DNA from: Nocardioides ochotonae
Lineage (GTDB): Bacteria > Actinomycetota > Actinomycetes > Propionibacteriales > Nocardioidaceae
DNA length: 64,000 nt
Reading direction: 5' to 3'
Assembly (NCBI RefSeq): GCF_011420305.2
Contig: NZ_CP061769.1
Location: forward strand, 3,335,001 to 3,399,000
In this document: positions 1-7,279 of the stretch, piece by piece
How positions within the stretch are numbered: the first letter of the stretch is position 1
Layout: each line of letters begins with the position of its first letter
The notes under the pieces: generated by a model
Database searches by the model: none
Told to the model about the DNA's origin: nothing
Seen by the model: only the letters and a program-made list of their open reading frames with translations
Position numbers and translations under genes: made by a program

Positions 1-764
1 TCGGTGATGCAGTACGCCGTGGCGCCCGGGTCGGCGAGCACCGTCCACTGCTCACGGGTGGCGAGCACCCGCGCGCCGAGGGCCTCGTGGCGCGCCACCT
101 CCGCCGCCCGGTCGTCGGTGGCCAGGTCGAGGTGCGCGCGCACCGCGGGCGCCGGGTCGTCGAGGAGCTGGAGCAGCAACCGGAGCGGGAACCCCGCGGG
201 ACGCACCAGGTGGCGGAACTCCGGATCGCTCTCGTGCAGCTCCCACCCGGTGAGCGCGGCCCAGAACGCGGACTCCGCGTCCCAGAGGTCCAGCGGGACG
301 TCCAGGCAGACCTGGTCGACCACCGAGCGGTGCCCGCCCGGCCAGGTCGCCGGCACGGCGGGCCGGGCCCCGGGGTGGCGCACCAGGCAGAACACGAAGC
401 CGCCGGGCGAGGACAGCACGACGAAGTCGTCCTCGGGGCGAGCCTGCACCCGGGCGCCCAGCGCCACCGCCCGGACGGCCGCCGGTCCGACGTCCTCCCC
501 CGGCGCGGCGACGGTGAGGTCGAGGTGGAGACGCGCCGCGGCGGTGTCCAGCCGGCCGAGGCGCTGCACGCAGAGGTGGTCGTCGGCACCGTCCGGGGGC
601 AGCAGGGTCGCGAACTCCGCGCGCTCACCACGCCACGGCGACAGCGCGTAGCCGGTGACGGCGCACCAGAACGGCAGCACCCGCTCGGCGGCTCCGGGCG
701 CGAGGTCGAGGAACGCCGTCGCCCAGGTCGGACGCAGCGGCTCGGTCCCCGCGCCGGTGCTCAT
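1..764 (-). CDS. VOC-superfamily (glyoxalase/bleomycin-resistance-like) protein, C-terminus cut by window edge
   Basis: This reading frame runs leftward and leaves the window without a stop, so only about 254 N-terminal residues are visible. Two similar halves are seen, near residues 12-115 and 128-250. Each carries the FW..LTGW/WCAVTGY, HLDL and LG..V pattern of paired VOC (glyoxalase-like) beta-alpha-beta modules. Proteins of this sort bind metals or small ligands, but the substrate cannot be told from sequence and many actinobacterial members are uncharacterised. The ATG at 764 overlaps the stop of the upstream split-barrel gene by four bases (ATGA), so the two are probably translationally coupled. 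The VOC call is firm; the specific function is unknown. Confidence 0.85.
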   Translation of the reverse strand, partial: MSTGAGTEPLRPTWATAFLDLAPGAAERVLPFWCAVTGYALSPWRGERAEFATLLPPDGADDHLCVQRLGRLDTAAARLHLDLTVAAPGEDVGPAAVRAVALGARVQARPEDDFVVLSSPGGFVFCLVRHPGARPAVPATWPGGHRSVVDQVCLDVPLDLWDAESAFWAALTGWELHESDPEFRHLVRPAGFPLRLLLQLLDDPAPAVRAHLDLATDDRAAEVARHEALGARVLATREQWTVLADPGATAYCIT

Positions 765-1144
765 CCCACCGGCCGGCAGTCGGCCCCGCAGCCGTCGTGC
801 GGGGCGTGCGGGGCGCCCTCGCCGTCGGCGTACCGACGCGGGCGGTGCAGGACCGCCGAGCGCGGCGTCACCCGGGCCGTCTCGCCGTCGACGGTGGCGG
901 TGCCGTCGACGAGCAGCGAGTAGCCGCGCTCCTCCCGCGGCGCGAACAGCAGCGTGACCGTGGGGTTGGCGGCGATGTTGGCGCTGGTGCGTCGCCCCGC
1001 GTCGGAGACCACCAGGACCCCGTCGACCACCCGCGGCTCCGCGCTGACCGCCCGGACGACACCGTCGGTCGTGGTGAGCAGGTAGCCCGGCCCGAAGTCG
1101 GCGAGGGTGCGCTCGAGGTCGGCCAGGTCGACGGGGATGCTCAT
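761..1144 (-). CDS. Pyridoxamine 5'-phosphate oxidase-like split-barrel flavoprotein
   Basis: This 127-residue protein fits the FMN/F420-binding split-barrel family (PNPOx-like). It has a YLLTTTDGVVRAVSAEPRV opening, an SDAGRRTSANIAANPTVTLLF segment typical of the flavin-phosphate side, and a beta-rich middle. Small actinobacterial members of this size usually bind F420 or FMN and reduce small substrates, or have no known role. The C-terminal tail has two cysteines (CGADC), which is not a family signature. It lies in a minus-strand operon, overlapping the YigZ gene before it and the VOC gene after it by four bases each. The family is confident, but the cofactor and substrate are not. Confidence 0.85.
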   Translation of the reverse strand: MSIPVDLADLERTLADFGPGYLLTTTDGVVRAVSAEPRVVDGVLVVSDAGRRTSANIAANPTVTLLFAPREERGYSLLVDGTATVDGETARVTPRSAVLHRPRRYADGEGAPHAPHDGCGADCRPVG

Positions 1145-1788
1145 GAGCCCGAGGGTACGTCGACCCAGCTCTCTCCGGCAGGGACCGCGAGAGCCGTGCC
1201 GGCGCTCAGCTCGGCGAGCAGCGCGTGCAGCGCGGCCTCCTCCTCGGGCCGGACCCCGAGGCGCAGCGTCACCGCCGCGGCGTACGTCGCGTCCAGCACG
1301 GCCACCCCGCGGTGCCGCAGCTCGGTCTCGACCCGGCCCGCGTCGGCGTGCCCGACCTCCACCAGCAGCTCGCGGACCAGCAGGCGCCGCACCGTCCCGC
1401 TCGCGGCCAGCCCGGCGCGCACCGCGTCGCCGTAGGCGCGCACCAGCCCACCGGCGCCGAGCAGGGTGCCGCCGAACCAGCGGGTCACCACCGCGACCAC
1501 GTCGCTGACCCCGCTGCCCTCCCAGCCCCGCAGCACCTCCAGCATCGGGGCGCCCGCGGTGCCCGCCGGCTCGCCGTCGTCACTGGAGCGCTCGACCGGG
1601 ACCGGTGGCGGACCGAGGACGAAGGCGGAGCAGTGGTGCCGCGCGTCCCAGTGCGCGCGGCGCAGCCGCTCCACCACCGCACGCGCCGCGGCCTCGTCCT
1701 CGACGCGCTCCAGGGTGCACAGGAACCGCGAGCGCTTGACCTCGATCTCGGCCTCCGCGTCCCGGGCGATGGTGAGGTAGCCGGTCAT
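1141..1788 (-). CDS. YigZ/IMPACT family protein (UPF0029)
   Basis: The 215-residue protein has the full YigZ architecture. The N-terminal IMPACT domain (about 1-125) contains the conserved KRSRFLC, HHCSAFVLG, SDDGEPAGTAG and RWFGGTLLGAGGLVRAY blocks. A C-terminal ferredoxin-like DUF1949 domain (about 140-205) follows. The family is related to the eukaryotic Gcn2 regulator IMPACT and is thought to touch translation, but its biochemical role in bacteria is unsettled. The gene overlaps the flavoprotein gene after it by ATGA and follows the TauE/SafE stop by seven bases, indicating one transcript. The call is secure at family level. Confidence 0.93.
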   Translation of the reverse strand: MTGYLTIARDAEAEIEVKRSRFLCTLERVEDEAAARAVVERLRRAHWDARHHCSAFVLGPPPVPVERSSDDGEPAGTAGAPMLEVLRGWEGSGVSDVVAVVTRWFGGTLLGAGGLVRAYGDAVRAGLAASGTVRRLLVRELLVEVGHADAGRVETELRHRGVAVLDATYAAAVTLRLGVRPEEEAALHALLAELSAGTALAVPAGESWVDVPSGS

Positions 1789-1795
1789 CGCCTGC

Positions 1796-2575
1796 TCACC
1801 AGATCCCCACCAGGCCGCCGCCGATGCGGATCGCGAAGGCCGCCACGACGATCACGAAGAACACCCGGATGAAGCCCGCGCCGCGGGCCACGGCGGTGCG
1901 CGCGCCCAGGTAGCCGCCGACCAGGTTGGCCGCGCCGAGCACCAGCCCGACCTTCCACATCACCGCGCCCTGGGGGACGAACACGCACAGCGCCGCCAGG
2001 TTGGTGGCCCAGTTGGCGAGCTTGGTCTTGGCCGAGGCCTCGAGGAAGCCGTAGCCCATCAGCCCGACCAGCGCGATCGTGAAGAAGCTGCCCGTGCCCG
2101 GCCCCATCGCGCCGTCGTAGAACCCGACGGCCAGCCCGACCAGCATCGCCACCCGCAGGTGCCGCTGGCCGGTGAAGCGCAGCGCGGTCGCCTGCCCCAG
2201 CGACGGGCGCAGGAGCACCCACGCGCCGACCACCACGAGCACGACGAGCACGATCGGCTCGAAGGCGGACTTCGGGATCTGCGAGGCCACGAACGCCCCG
2301 CCCACGGAGCCCACGAAGGCCAGCGCCATCAGCGGCCCGAAGGTGCGGGGGTCCGGCTTCACCCGGCGGTAGTACGTCGCGGCGCTCACCGAGGTGCCGC
2401 AGAACGACGCGAGCTTGTTGGTCGCCAGCACCTGCACGGGGCTGGCGCCGGGCAGGCCCAGCAGGATCGCCGGGAGCTGGATCAGCCCACCGCCGCCCAC
2501 GACGGCGTCGACGAAGCCGGCGCTCACCGCAGCCAGGGCGAGCAGGACGAGCACGGTCAGGCTGGGGTCGTCCAC
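1796..2575 (-). CDS. TauE/SafE (TSUP) family membrane exporter
   Basis: This is a polytopic protein of about 259 residues with roughly eight hydrophobic segments. The two TSUP repeat signatures are visible: GFVDAVVGGGGLIQLPA near the start, and AVGFYDGAMGPGTGSFF in the second half. TSUP proteins move small organosulfur or other organic anions across the plasma membrane, but the substrate here cannot be inferred. I chose the GTG at 2575 because it sits just before the first membrane segment and 22 bases after the VWA stop. An in-frame start at 2632 would add 19 unlikely residues overlapping the upstream gene. Confidence 0.9.
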   Translation of the reverse strand: MDDPSLTVLVLLALAAVSAGFVDAVVGGGGLIQLPAILLGLPGASPVQVLATNKLASFCGTSVSAATYYRRVKPDPRTFGPLMALAFVGSVGGAFVASQIPKSAFEPIVLVVLVVVGAWVLLRPSLGQATALRFTGQRHLRVAMLVGLAVGFYDGAMGPGTGSFFTIALVGLMGYGFLEASAKTKLANWATNLAALCVFVPQGAVMWKVGLVLGAANLVGGYLGARTAVARGAGFIRVFFVIVVAAFAIRIGGGLVGIW

Positions 2576-2597
2576 CGGCGTGATCCTAGGGCCGCGC

Positions 2598-4619
2598 TCA
2601 GTCGACCCAGAAACCTCGCCCGAACTGGCCACCCCACGCCGGGGCGTCGGCGCCCGAGCGACCGCCGCGCGCCCGGCTGCCCAGGTAGGACCCCACGACC
2701 GCGGCGCCGAGGTCGTCGAGCTCGGGTGCGACCACCCGTCCCTCGGCCCGCTGCGCCATCGAGTCCACGAACCGGGCGAGGCCGGGGTCCTCGCCGAGGC
2801 GGAAGAACGTCGTCTGCGCCCCCAGGCGCCGGGCGTTGTCGAGCTCGCGGACCGCGTAGGCGACCGTGAGCGGGTGCGGCGGGTAGCTGAAGAACACCTC
2901 GCCGTCCGGCTCGAGGTGGGAGGTCGGCTCGCCGTCGGTGACGATCAGCAGCACCGGCTGGGCGTTCGGGTGCTTGCGGAAGTGACGGTTGGCGAGCAGC
3001 AGCGCGTGGTGCAGGTTGGTGCCCTTGTCCCACATGGCGTCGAGGCCGGTGAGCTCCTCGATCTCCATCACCTCGGCGTGGCGGCCGAAGCCGATCAGCT
3101 GGAGGTCGTCGCCGCGGAACCGGGACCGGATCAGGGTGTGCAGCGCGAGCGCGGTGCGCTTCATCGGCACCCAGCGCCCGTCCATCGCCATCGAGAACGA
3201 GGTGTCGACCAGCAGCGCGACGCAGGCCTGGGTGCGGGCCTCGGTCTCCTGCACCTCCACGTCGCCGATCTCCAGCAGCCGCGAGGACCCGCCGTCGGCG
3301 GCGCGTCGGCGGACGCTGTTGAGGATGGTGCGCGGGATGTCCCACGGCTCGGTGTCGCCGAAGGCCCACTCGCGGGTGGCCCCGGAGCGCTCCCCCGCGG
3401 CGCCGGCCTGCTGCAGCTCGCGCTGGCCCTGGCGCCCGGACAGGCGCTGCGCGACGTCGCGCAGCAGCGCCTTGCCGAGCTGGCGCATCGCCTTGGGCGT
3501 CAGCTGGAGCTGGCCGGTGGAGTCGCGGCGCATCGTGCCCTGCTCGCGCAGCGCCTTCTCCAGGCGCTGGAGCGTGCGCGCGTCGACCGCGGCCTGCTCG
3601 CCGAGCTGACGGGCCAGCGCGTCGAGATCCAGGTCGTCCATCCGCGCGCCGCCGTAGGACTGCGAGAGCTGCTCGGACAGCCCGTCGAGCTCCGCCAGGT
3701 CCTGGAAGACGCCGGTGCCGTCGCCGAGCCCGAGGCCCTCCTCCCCGCCCATCTGCTCCGAGCCGGTCCAGTCCTCGCCGGGCCGCAGCGACTGCAGGTT
3801 GGCGTCGAGGCGGTTCAGCGACTCCATCAGCTGCGGGGACCCGAACGCCTGCGCGGAGAGCTCCATGAGCTCCTCGCGCTGCTCGGGGGTCATCGAGTTC
3901 AGCATCCGCTGGGCGGCCGCCGAGCGCTCGGCCAGGGTGTCGAGCAGCTCGTCGAGGTCGTGGGGGTTCTCGGGGAAGAAGTCGCCGTGCTTGTCCATGA
4001 ACGACTCGAAGTCCTGCGGGGTGTCGATCCCCTGCTGGCGCTTCTCGAGCAGGTCGTTGAGGTCGCCGAGCATCTCCTCGACGGCCGCCCGGTCCTCCGC
4101 GGTGGCCCCTTCCAGGGCCTGCTTCATGCCGGCGAAGCGCTGGTCGAGCAGCTCGCGTCCGAGCAGGTCCTTGATCTTCTCGAAGTCCTCGCGGGCCTCG
4201 CGGCTCTGCCAGTCGTACGACGAGAGCTCGCTGACGGCGGCCGCCGGGCTCGGCGGCAGGTTGGCCAGCTGCATCTCGCGCACCGCGCGGTCCGCGTCGT
4301 CCATCATCGCGTCGCGCGCCAGCTGCTTGCGCTCCTCGAGCACCGCCTTGTCCAGCAGCTCCTGCACCTCGCGCATGGTGCCGTCGAGGTCGTGGCGCGA
4401 GAGCAGCTCCTGGCGCTTGCGGGCCACTTGGCGGGCGAGGTCGTCGAGGCCGCGCTGGTCCTGCCCGCCGCGGCGCAGGAACTCGCTCATCGCCCGCTCC
4501 GGGCTGTAGCCGGCCATCACGTCCTCGCCGATGGCGTCGAGGGCCTCGCCGAGGTCGACCGGCGGCGCGAGCGGGTCGCCGCCGTCGTAGCGCTTGAAGC
4601 GGGTGCGGTCCCTGCTCAT
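2598..4619 (-). CDS. VWA-domain protein, partner of MoxR/chelatase-type AAA+ ATPase
   Basis: This 673-residue protein has a long charged, mostly helical N-terminal region (1-440) and a C-terminal von Willebrand A domain. The metal-ion site DTSFS (D472, S474, S476) and a later TDGEPT loop are intact, so it should bind Mg2+. Proteins of this size encoded beside a chelatase-like ATPase (as in mycobacterial Rv0958/Rv0959) resemble MoxR-VWA and magnesium-chelatase I/D pairs. Those remodel or insert metals into client proteins. The ATPase gene ends 30 bases upstream, so they are almost surely one operon. The client is unknown, and no cobalt or chlorophyll chelatase genes are nearby. Confidence 0.9.
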   Translation of the reverse strand: MSRDRTRFKRYDGGDPLAPPVDLGEALDAIGEDVMAGYSPERAMSEFLRRGGQDQRGLDDLARQVARKRQELLSRHDLDGTMREVQELLDKAVLEERKQLARDAMMDDADRAVREMQLANLPPSPAAAVSELSSYDWQSREAREDFEKIKDLLGRELLDQRFAGMKQALEGATAEDRAAVEEMLGDLNDLLEKRQQGIDTPQDFESFMDKHGDFFPENPHDLDELLDTLAERSAAAQRMLNSMTPEQREELMELSAQAFGSPQLMESLNRLDANLQSLRPGEDWTGSEQMGGEEGLGLGDGTGVFQDLAELDGLSEQLSQSYGGARMDDLDLDALARQLGEQAAVDARTLQRLEKALREQGTMRRDSTGQLQLTPKAMRQLGKALLRDVAQRLSGRQGQRELQQAGAAGERSGATREWAFGDTEPWDIPRTILNSVRRRAADGGSSRLLEIGDVEVQETEARTQACVALLVDTSFSMAMDGRWVPMKRTALALHTLIRSRFRGDDLQLIGFGRHAEVMEIEELTGLDAMWDKGTNLHHALLLANRHFRKHPNAQPVLLIVTDGEPTSHLEPDGEVFFSYPPHPLTVAYAVRELDNARRLGAQTTFFRLGEDPGLARFVDSMAQRAEGRVVAPELDDLGAAVVGSYLGSRARGGRSGADAPAWGGQFGRGFWVD

Positions 4620-4649
4620 CGTGCCTCCCGGTCCGGGTGCGCGCGGGTC

Positions 4650-6053
4650 TCAGCCATAGACGGTCTCCGCGCCGTCGGTGTCCTTGCCGACCTTGCGGGC
4701 CAGGTAGAGCCCCTCCAGGGCCAGCTCGATCGCGCTCGCACGCGCCCCGTCGCTGGTGGCGCCGAGGCGCTCGCAGATCTCGTCGTACAGCTCGGACTCG
4801 CCGAGCACGGGCAGCCCGGTGAGGAAGTCGCGGGCGGTCACCTGCTCGCCGGTGGTGATCATCGCGCCGGCCTCGATCGCCTCGACGAGCAGCCCGAGGT
4901 CGAGCCCGCGCAGGTGCTGGCGCACCGTCTCGGCGGTCGCGGTGCGCAGCAGGTGGGTGAGCACCTCGTCCTCTCGCCCCTCCTCGCCGCTCTCGAACTC
5001 GATCTTGCCGCCCAGCACCGACACGGCCGTCTCCAGGTCGACGACACGGGCGACCGGGTCCTCCTCGCCCTGCGAGGCGGCGCGGTGCAGGGCGGACGCA
5101 GCGACCGTCTCGGCTCCGGCGATCGCGAAGCGGGCGCTCACGCCCGAGCGCTGGTCGACCGCGCTGGAGTCGCGCAGGTTGCGGGTGAAGCGGGCCAGGA
5201 TCTCCACGAGGTAGTCGGGCACCTCGGCGACCAGATCGGCCTCCTGGCGCACCACGGCGACCTCGGCGTCCAGCTCGCGGGGGTAGTGGGTGCGGATCTC
5301 GGCGCCGAAGCGGTCCTTGAGCGGGGTGATGATGCGCCCGCGGTTGGTGTAGTCCTCGGGGTTGGCGCTGGCCACGACGAGGACGTCGAGCGGCAGGCGC
5401 AGCACGTAGCCGCGGATCTGGATGTCGCGCTCCTCCATCACGTTGAGCATCGCGACCTGGATCCGCTCGGCGAGGTCCGGCAGCTCGTTGATCGCGACGA
5501 TGCCGCGGTGGCTGCGCGGGATCAGCCCGAAGTGGATCGTCTCGGGGTCGCCCAGGGTGCGGCCCTCGGCGACCTTCATCGGGTCGACGTCGCCGATCAG
5601 GTCGGCCACCGAGGTGTCGGGGGTGGCGAGCTTCTCGGCGTAGCGCTCGTCGCGGTGGCGCCAGGTGATCGGCAGGCCGTCGCCGAGCTCGGCGGCACGG
5701 AGCCGGGAGACGTGGGTGATGGGTTCGAAGGGGTGCTCGGCGAGCTCGGAGTCGGCGATCACCGGCGTCCACTCGTCGAGCAGACCGACCATGGTGCGCA
5801 GCAGCCGGGTCTTGCCCTGGCCGCGCTCGCCGAGCAGCACGATGTCGTGGCCGGCGATCAGGGCCCGCTCGAGCTGCGGGATGACGGTGTCGTCGAAGCC
5901 GTGCAGGCCCGGCCACGGGTCCTCGCCGGCGCGCAGCCGGGCCAGCAGGTTGTCGCGGATCTCGGTGCGCAGCGGCTTGTGCACGTGGCCGGAGGCGCGC
6001 AGCTCACCCAGGGTGGCGGCGCCGGGGGCGGGGGCGGGAGTGGCAGCAGTCAC
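4650..6053 (-). CDS. Magnesium-chelatase-I-like / MoxR-type AAA+ ATPase
   Basis: The 467-residue protein has one AAA+ module. The Walker A loop GERGQGKTR lies near residue 75-83 and the Walker B-like GIVAINELPDL near 190. SANPEDYTNRGRI is sensor-like, and PLKDRFGAEIRTHYP is the arginine-finger region. It is the ATPase partner of the VWA protein downstream; the pair probably acts in the cytosol as a metal-insertion or remodelling chaperone. I place the start at GTG 6053: a TAGCGT box at 6061-6066 ends eight bases before it, giving a one-base leader. A GTG at 6080 would add nine residues and is less likely. Confidence 0.9.
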   Translation of the reverse strand: MTAATPAPAPGAATLGELRASGHVHKPLRTEIRDNLLARLRAGEDPWPGLHGFDDTVIPQLERALIAGHDIVLLGERGQGKTRLLRTMVGLLDEWTPVIADSELAEHPFEPITHVSRLRAAELGDGLPITWRHRDERYAEKLATPDTSVADLIGDVDPMKVAEGRTLGDPETIHFGLIPRSHRGIVAINELPDLAERIQVAMLNVMEERDIQIRGYVLRLPLDVLVVASANPEDYTNRGRIITPLKDRFGAEIRTHYPRELDAEVAVVRQEADLVAEVPDYLVEILARFTRNLRDSSAVDQRSGVSARFAIAGAETVAASALHRAASQGEEDPVARVVDLETAVSVLGGKIEFESGEEGREDEVLTHLLRTATAETVRQHLRGLDLGLLVEAIEAGAMITTGEQVTARDFLTGLPVLGESELYDEICERLGATSDGARASAIELALEGLYLARKVGKDTDGAETVYG

Positions 6054-6060
6054 GTTCCTC

Positions 6061-6066
6061 ACGCTA
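6061..6066 (-). promoter_or_regulatory. -10 box (TAGCGT) of the AAA+/VWA operon
   Basis: On the minus strand TAGCGT ends eight bases before GTG 6053, predicting a transcript that starts one base before the codon. No good -35 is visible. Confidence 0.5.
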
Positions 6067-6100
6067 CTGCGGCGGGCCACACACCGGGGGTCGCGCCGGT

Positions 6101-6106
6101 TACGGT
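6101..6106 (+). promoter_or_regulatory. -10 box (TACGGT) of the YchJ-like gene
   Basis: TACGGT places +1 exactly on the G of GTG 6113, so the mRNA should be leaderless. It forms a divergent pair with the box at 6061-6066. Confidence 0.55.
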
Positions 6107-6112
6107 TCCCCG

Positions 6113-6487
6113 GTGCAGCTGCGACGCGAGTGCCCGTGCGGATCCGGTGAGCCCTACGACGCCTGCTGCGGGCGGCTGCACCGCGGCGCCGCGCAGGCGG
6201 AGACCGCCGAGGAGCTGATGCGCTCGCGCTACGCGGCGTACGCCGTCGGCGACACGGCGTACGTCTGGCGCACCTGGCACCCCCGCACCCGCCCCACCGA
6301 CGTCACGCACGACCCCAGCACCCACTGGGTCGGCCTGAGCATCCTCGGCGCCGGCGAGGACTGGGTGGAGTTCGAGGCCAGGTGGGAGAGCCCCGCAGGC
6401 CCGGGACGGATGCACGAGCGCTCCCGCTTCGAGCAGCGGCGCGGGCGCTGGCTCTACGTCGACGGCGACCTGACTGACCCCGGCTGA
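6113..6487 (+). CDS. YchJ-like SEC-C motif protein (UPF0225)
   Basis: This 124-residue protein starts with a zinc-binding SEC-C motif, CPCGSGEPYDACCG (residues about 8-21), followed by the NTF2-like YchJ fold (TAEELMRSRYAAY, FEARW, HERSRFEQRRGRWLYVDG). SEC-C motifs chelate Zn2+ and in SecA mediate SecB and ribosome contacts; YchJ proteins themselves have no assigned activity. The length matches short actinobacterial members with a single motif. The GTG at 6113 has no Shine-Dalgarno but is seven bases after a -10 box. It is divergent from the AAA+ gene and is probably monocistronic. Confidence 0.92.
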   Translation: MQLRRECPCGSGEPYDACCGRLHRGAAQAETAEELMRSRYAAYAVGDTAYVWRTWHPRTRPTDVTHDPSTHWVGLSILGAGEDWVEFEARWESPAGPGRMHERSRFEQRRGRWLYVDGDLTDPG

Positions 6488-6543
6488 CCCGGAGCAAACC
6501 TGCCGGGTGTCCGAGGCCCCTTGCGGCCACCGTGGGTCGCGCC

Positions 6544-6549
6544 CATGCT
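6544..6549 (+). promoter_or_regulatory. -10-like box (CATGCT) before the TIGR03086 gene
   Basis: CATGCT ends seven bases before ATG 6556, so +1 would be the A of the start codon. The first base departs from TANNNT, so support is moderate. Confidence 0.4.
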
Positions 6550-6555
6550 CCGAAG

Positions 6556-7119
6556 ATGGACCTCGAGGACCTCGCCCACGCCCACCGCGCCGTCGCGTGG
6601 CTGGCCAGGGGGCTGGACGCGTCGGACTGGTCGCGGGCGACCCCATGCGAGGAGTGGGACGTCGCCGCGGTGGTGCGCCACCTCGTCATCGGGGAGCAGG
6701 CGTTCACCACGGCGCTGGCCGGGGTGCCCTACGACCTGCCCGCGGTCGCCGCGGAGGTCGCCGACATGCCCGACGCGGTGCTGCCCGACGTGCTGGAGTC
6801 CGCCGGCGAGACGCTGCGCGACGCGTTGGCCGTCGCGGGGCCCGGCGAGTTCCCCACTGGCATCGGCCACCTGCCGGCCCGCGCCGTCCTCGAGCTGCGC
6901 ACGATCGAGACGCTCACCCACGGCTGGGACGTCGCGCGTGCCACCGGCCACCCGCTCGACGTGCCGGAGGAGGTCGCCGAGCGCGCCTTGGCGGCCAGCC
7001 ACCGGCTCATGACGCTGCTACCCCCTGACCGCACCCCGTTCGCACCGCCGCAGCCGGTCGACGACGCCGCACCCGCCGCCGACCGGCTCGCCGCGCTGCT
7101 GGGCCGCCGCCCCGACTGA
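6556..7119 (+). CDS. TIGR03086-family protein (DinB-like / maleylpyruvate isomerase N-terminal fold)
   Basis: The 187-residue protein has the actinobacterial TIGR03086 pattern: TPCEEWDVAAVVRHLVIGEQAF (near 30-52) with the conserved W-x-V-x-x-V-x-H-L helix, and a later THGWDVARATG block holding the second conserved histidine. The fold is a four-helix DinB/YfiT bundle whose members include mycothiol-dependent maleylpyruvate isomerases and mycothiol transferases. The histidines would bind a divalent metal. Use of mycothiol is plausible in an actinobacterium but is inferred. ATG 6556 is favoured over an upstream in-frame start at 6532 by the -10 spacing and family N-termini. Confidence 0.88.
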   Translation: MDLEDLAHAHRAVAWLARGLDASDWSRATPCEEWDVAAVVRHLVIGEQAFTTALAGVPYDLPAVAAEVADMPDAVLPDVLESAGETLRDALAVAGPGEFPTGIGHLPARAVLELRTIETLTHGWDVARATGHPLDVPEEVAERALAASHRLMTLLPPDRTPFAPPQPVDDAAPAADRLAALLGRRPD

Positions 7120-7136
7120 GACCTGGGGACGACGGC

Positions 7137-7259
7137 GACTCGGCGCCAATGGCGGCGCGAGTCGGCGCCAATGGCGCGCCAACCCCCGATTCGGACGTCA
7201 GAACTCTCGACTCGGCCGTGAAAGGTCTCGACTCGACCGTCAGAAGTCTCGACTCAACC
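7137..7259. repeat. Two adjacent short tandem arrays (2 x 22 bp, then 3 x 21 bp)
   Basis: Two 22-bp units (7137-7158, 7159-7180) share the core GTCGGCGCCAATGGCG. After 16 bp come three 21-bp units (7197-7217, 7218-7238, 7239-7259), each with GTCTCGACTC-like cores and one to four differences; 7188-7196 looks like a partial fourth unit. The arrays fill the space between the convergent ends of the TIGR03086 gene and the thiolase gene. Both unit types carry a GACTC/GAGTC word. The region is too regular for ordinary spacer, and I see no protein that would use it. Confidence 0.75.
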
Positions 7260-7279
7260 GGGCCACGGGAGGCACACCG

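Noticed and set aside
2394..6218. Very long plus-strand open frame (about 1274 codons)
   Set aside because: It is antisense to the VWA/AAA+ operon, whose motifs and codon use are clear. The frame is open only because of high GC and translates to a biased Leu/Arg/His/Val sequence without domains.
7137..7259. CRISPR array
   Set aside because: Units abut with no unique spacers, are not palindromic CRISPR repeats, and no cas genes are present.
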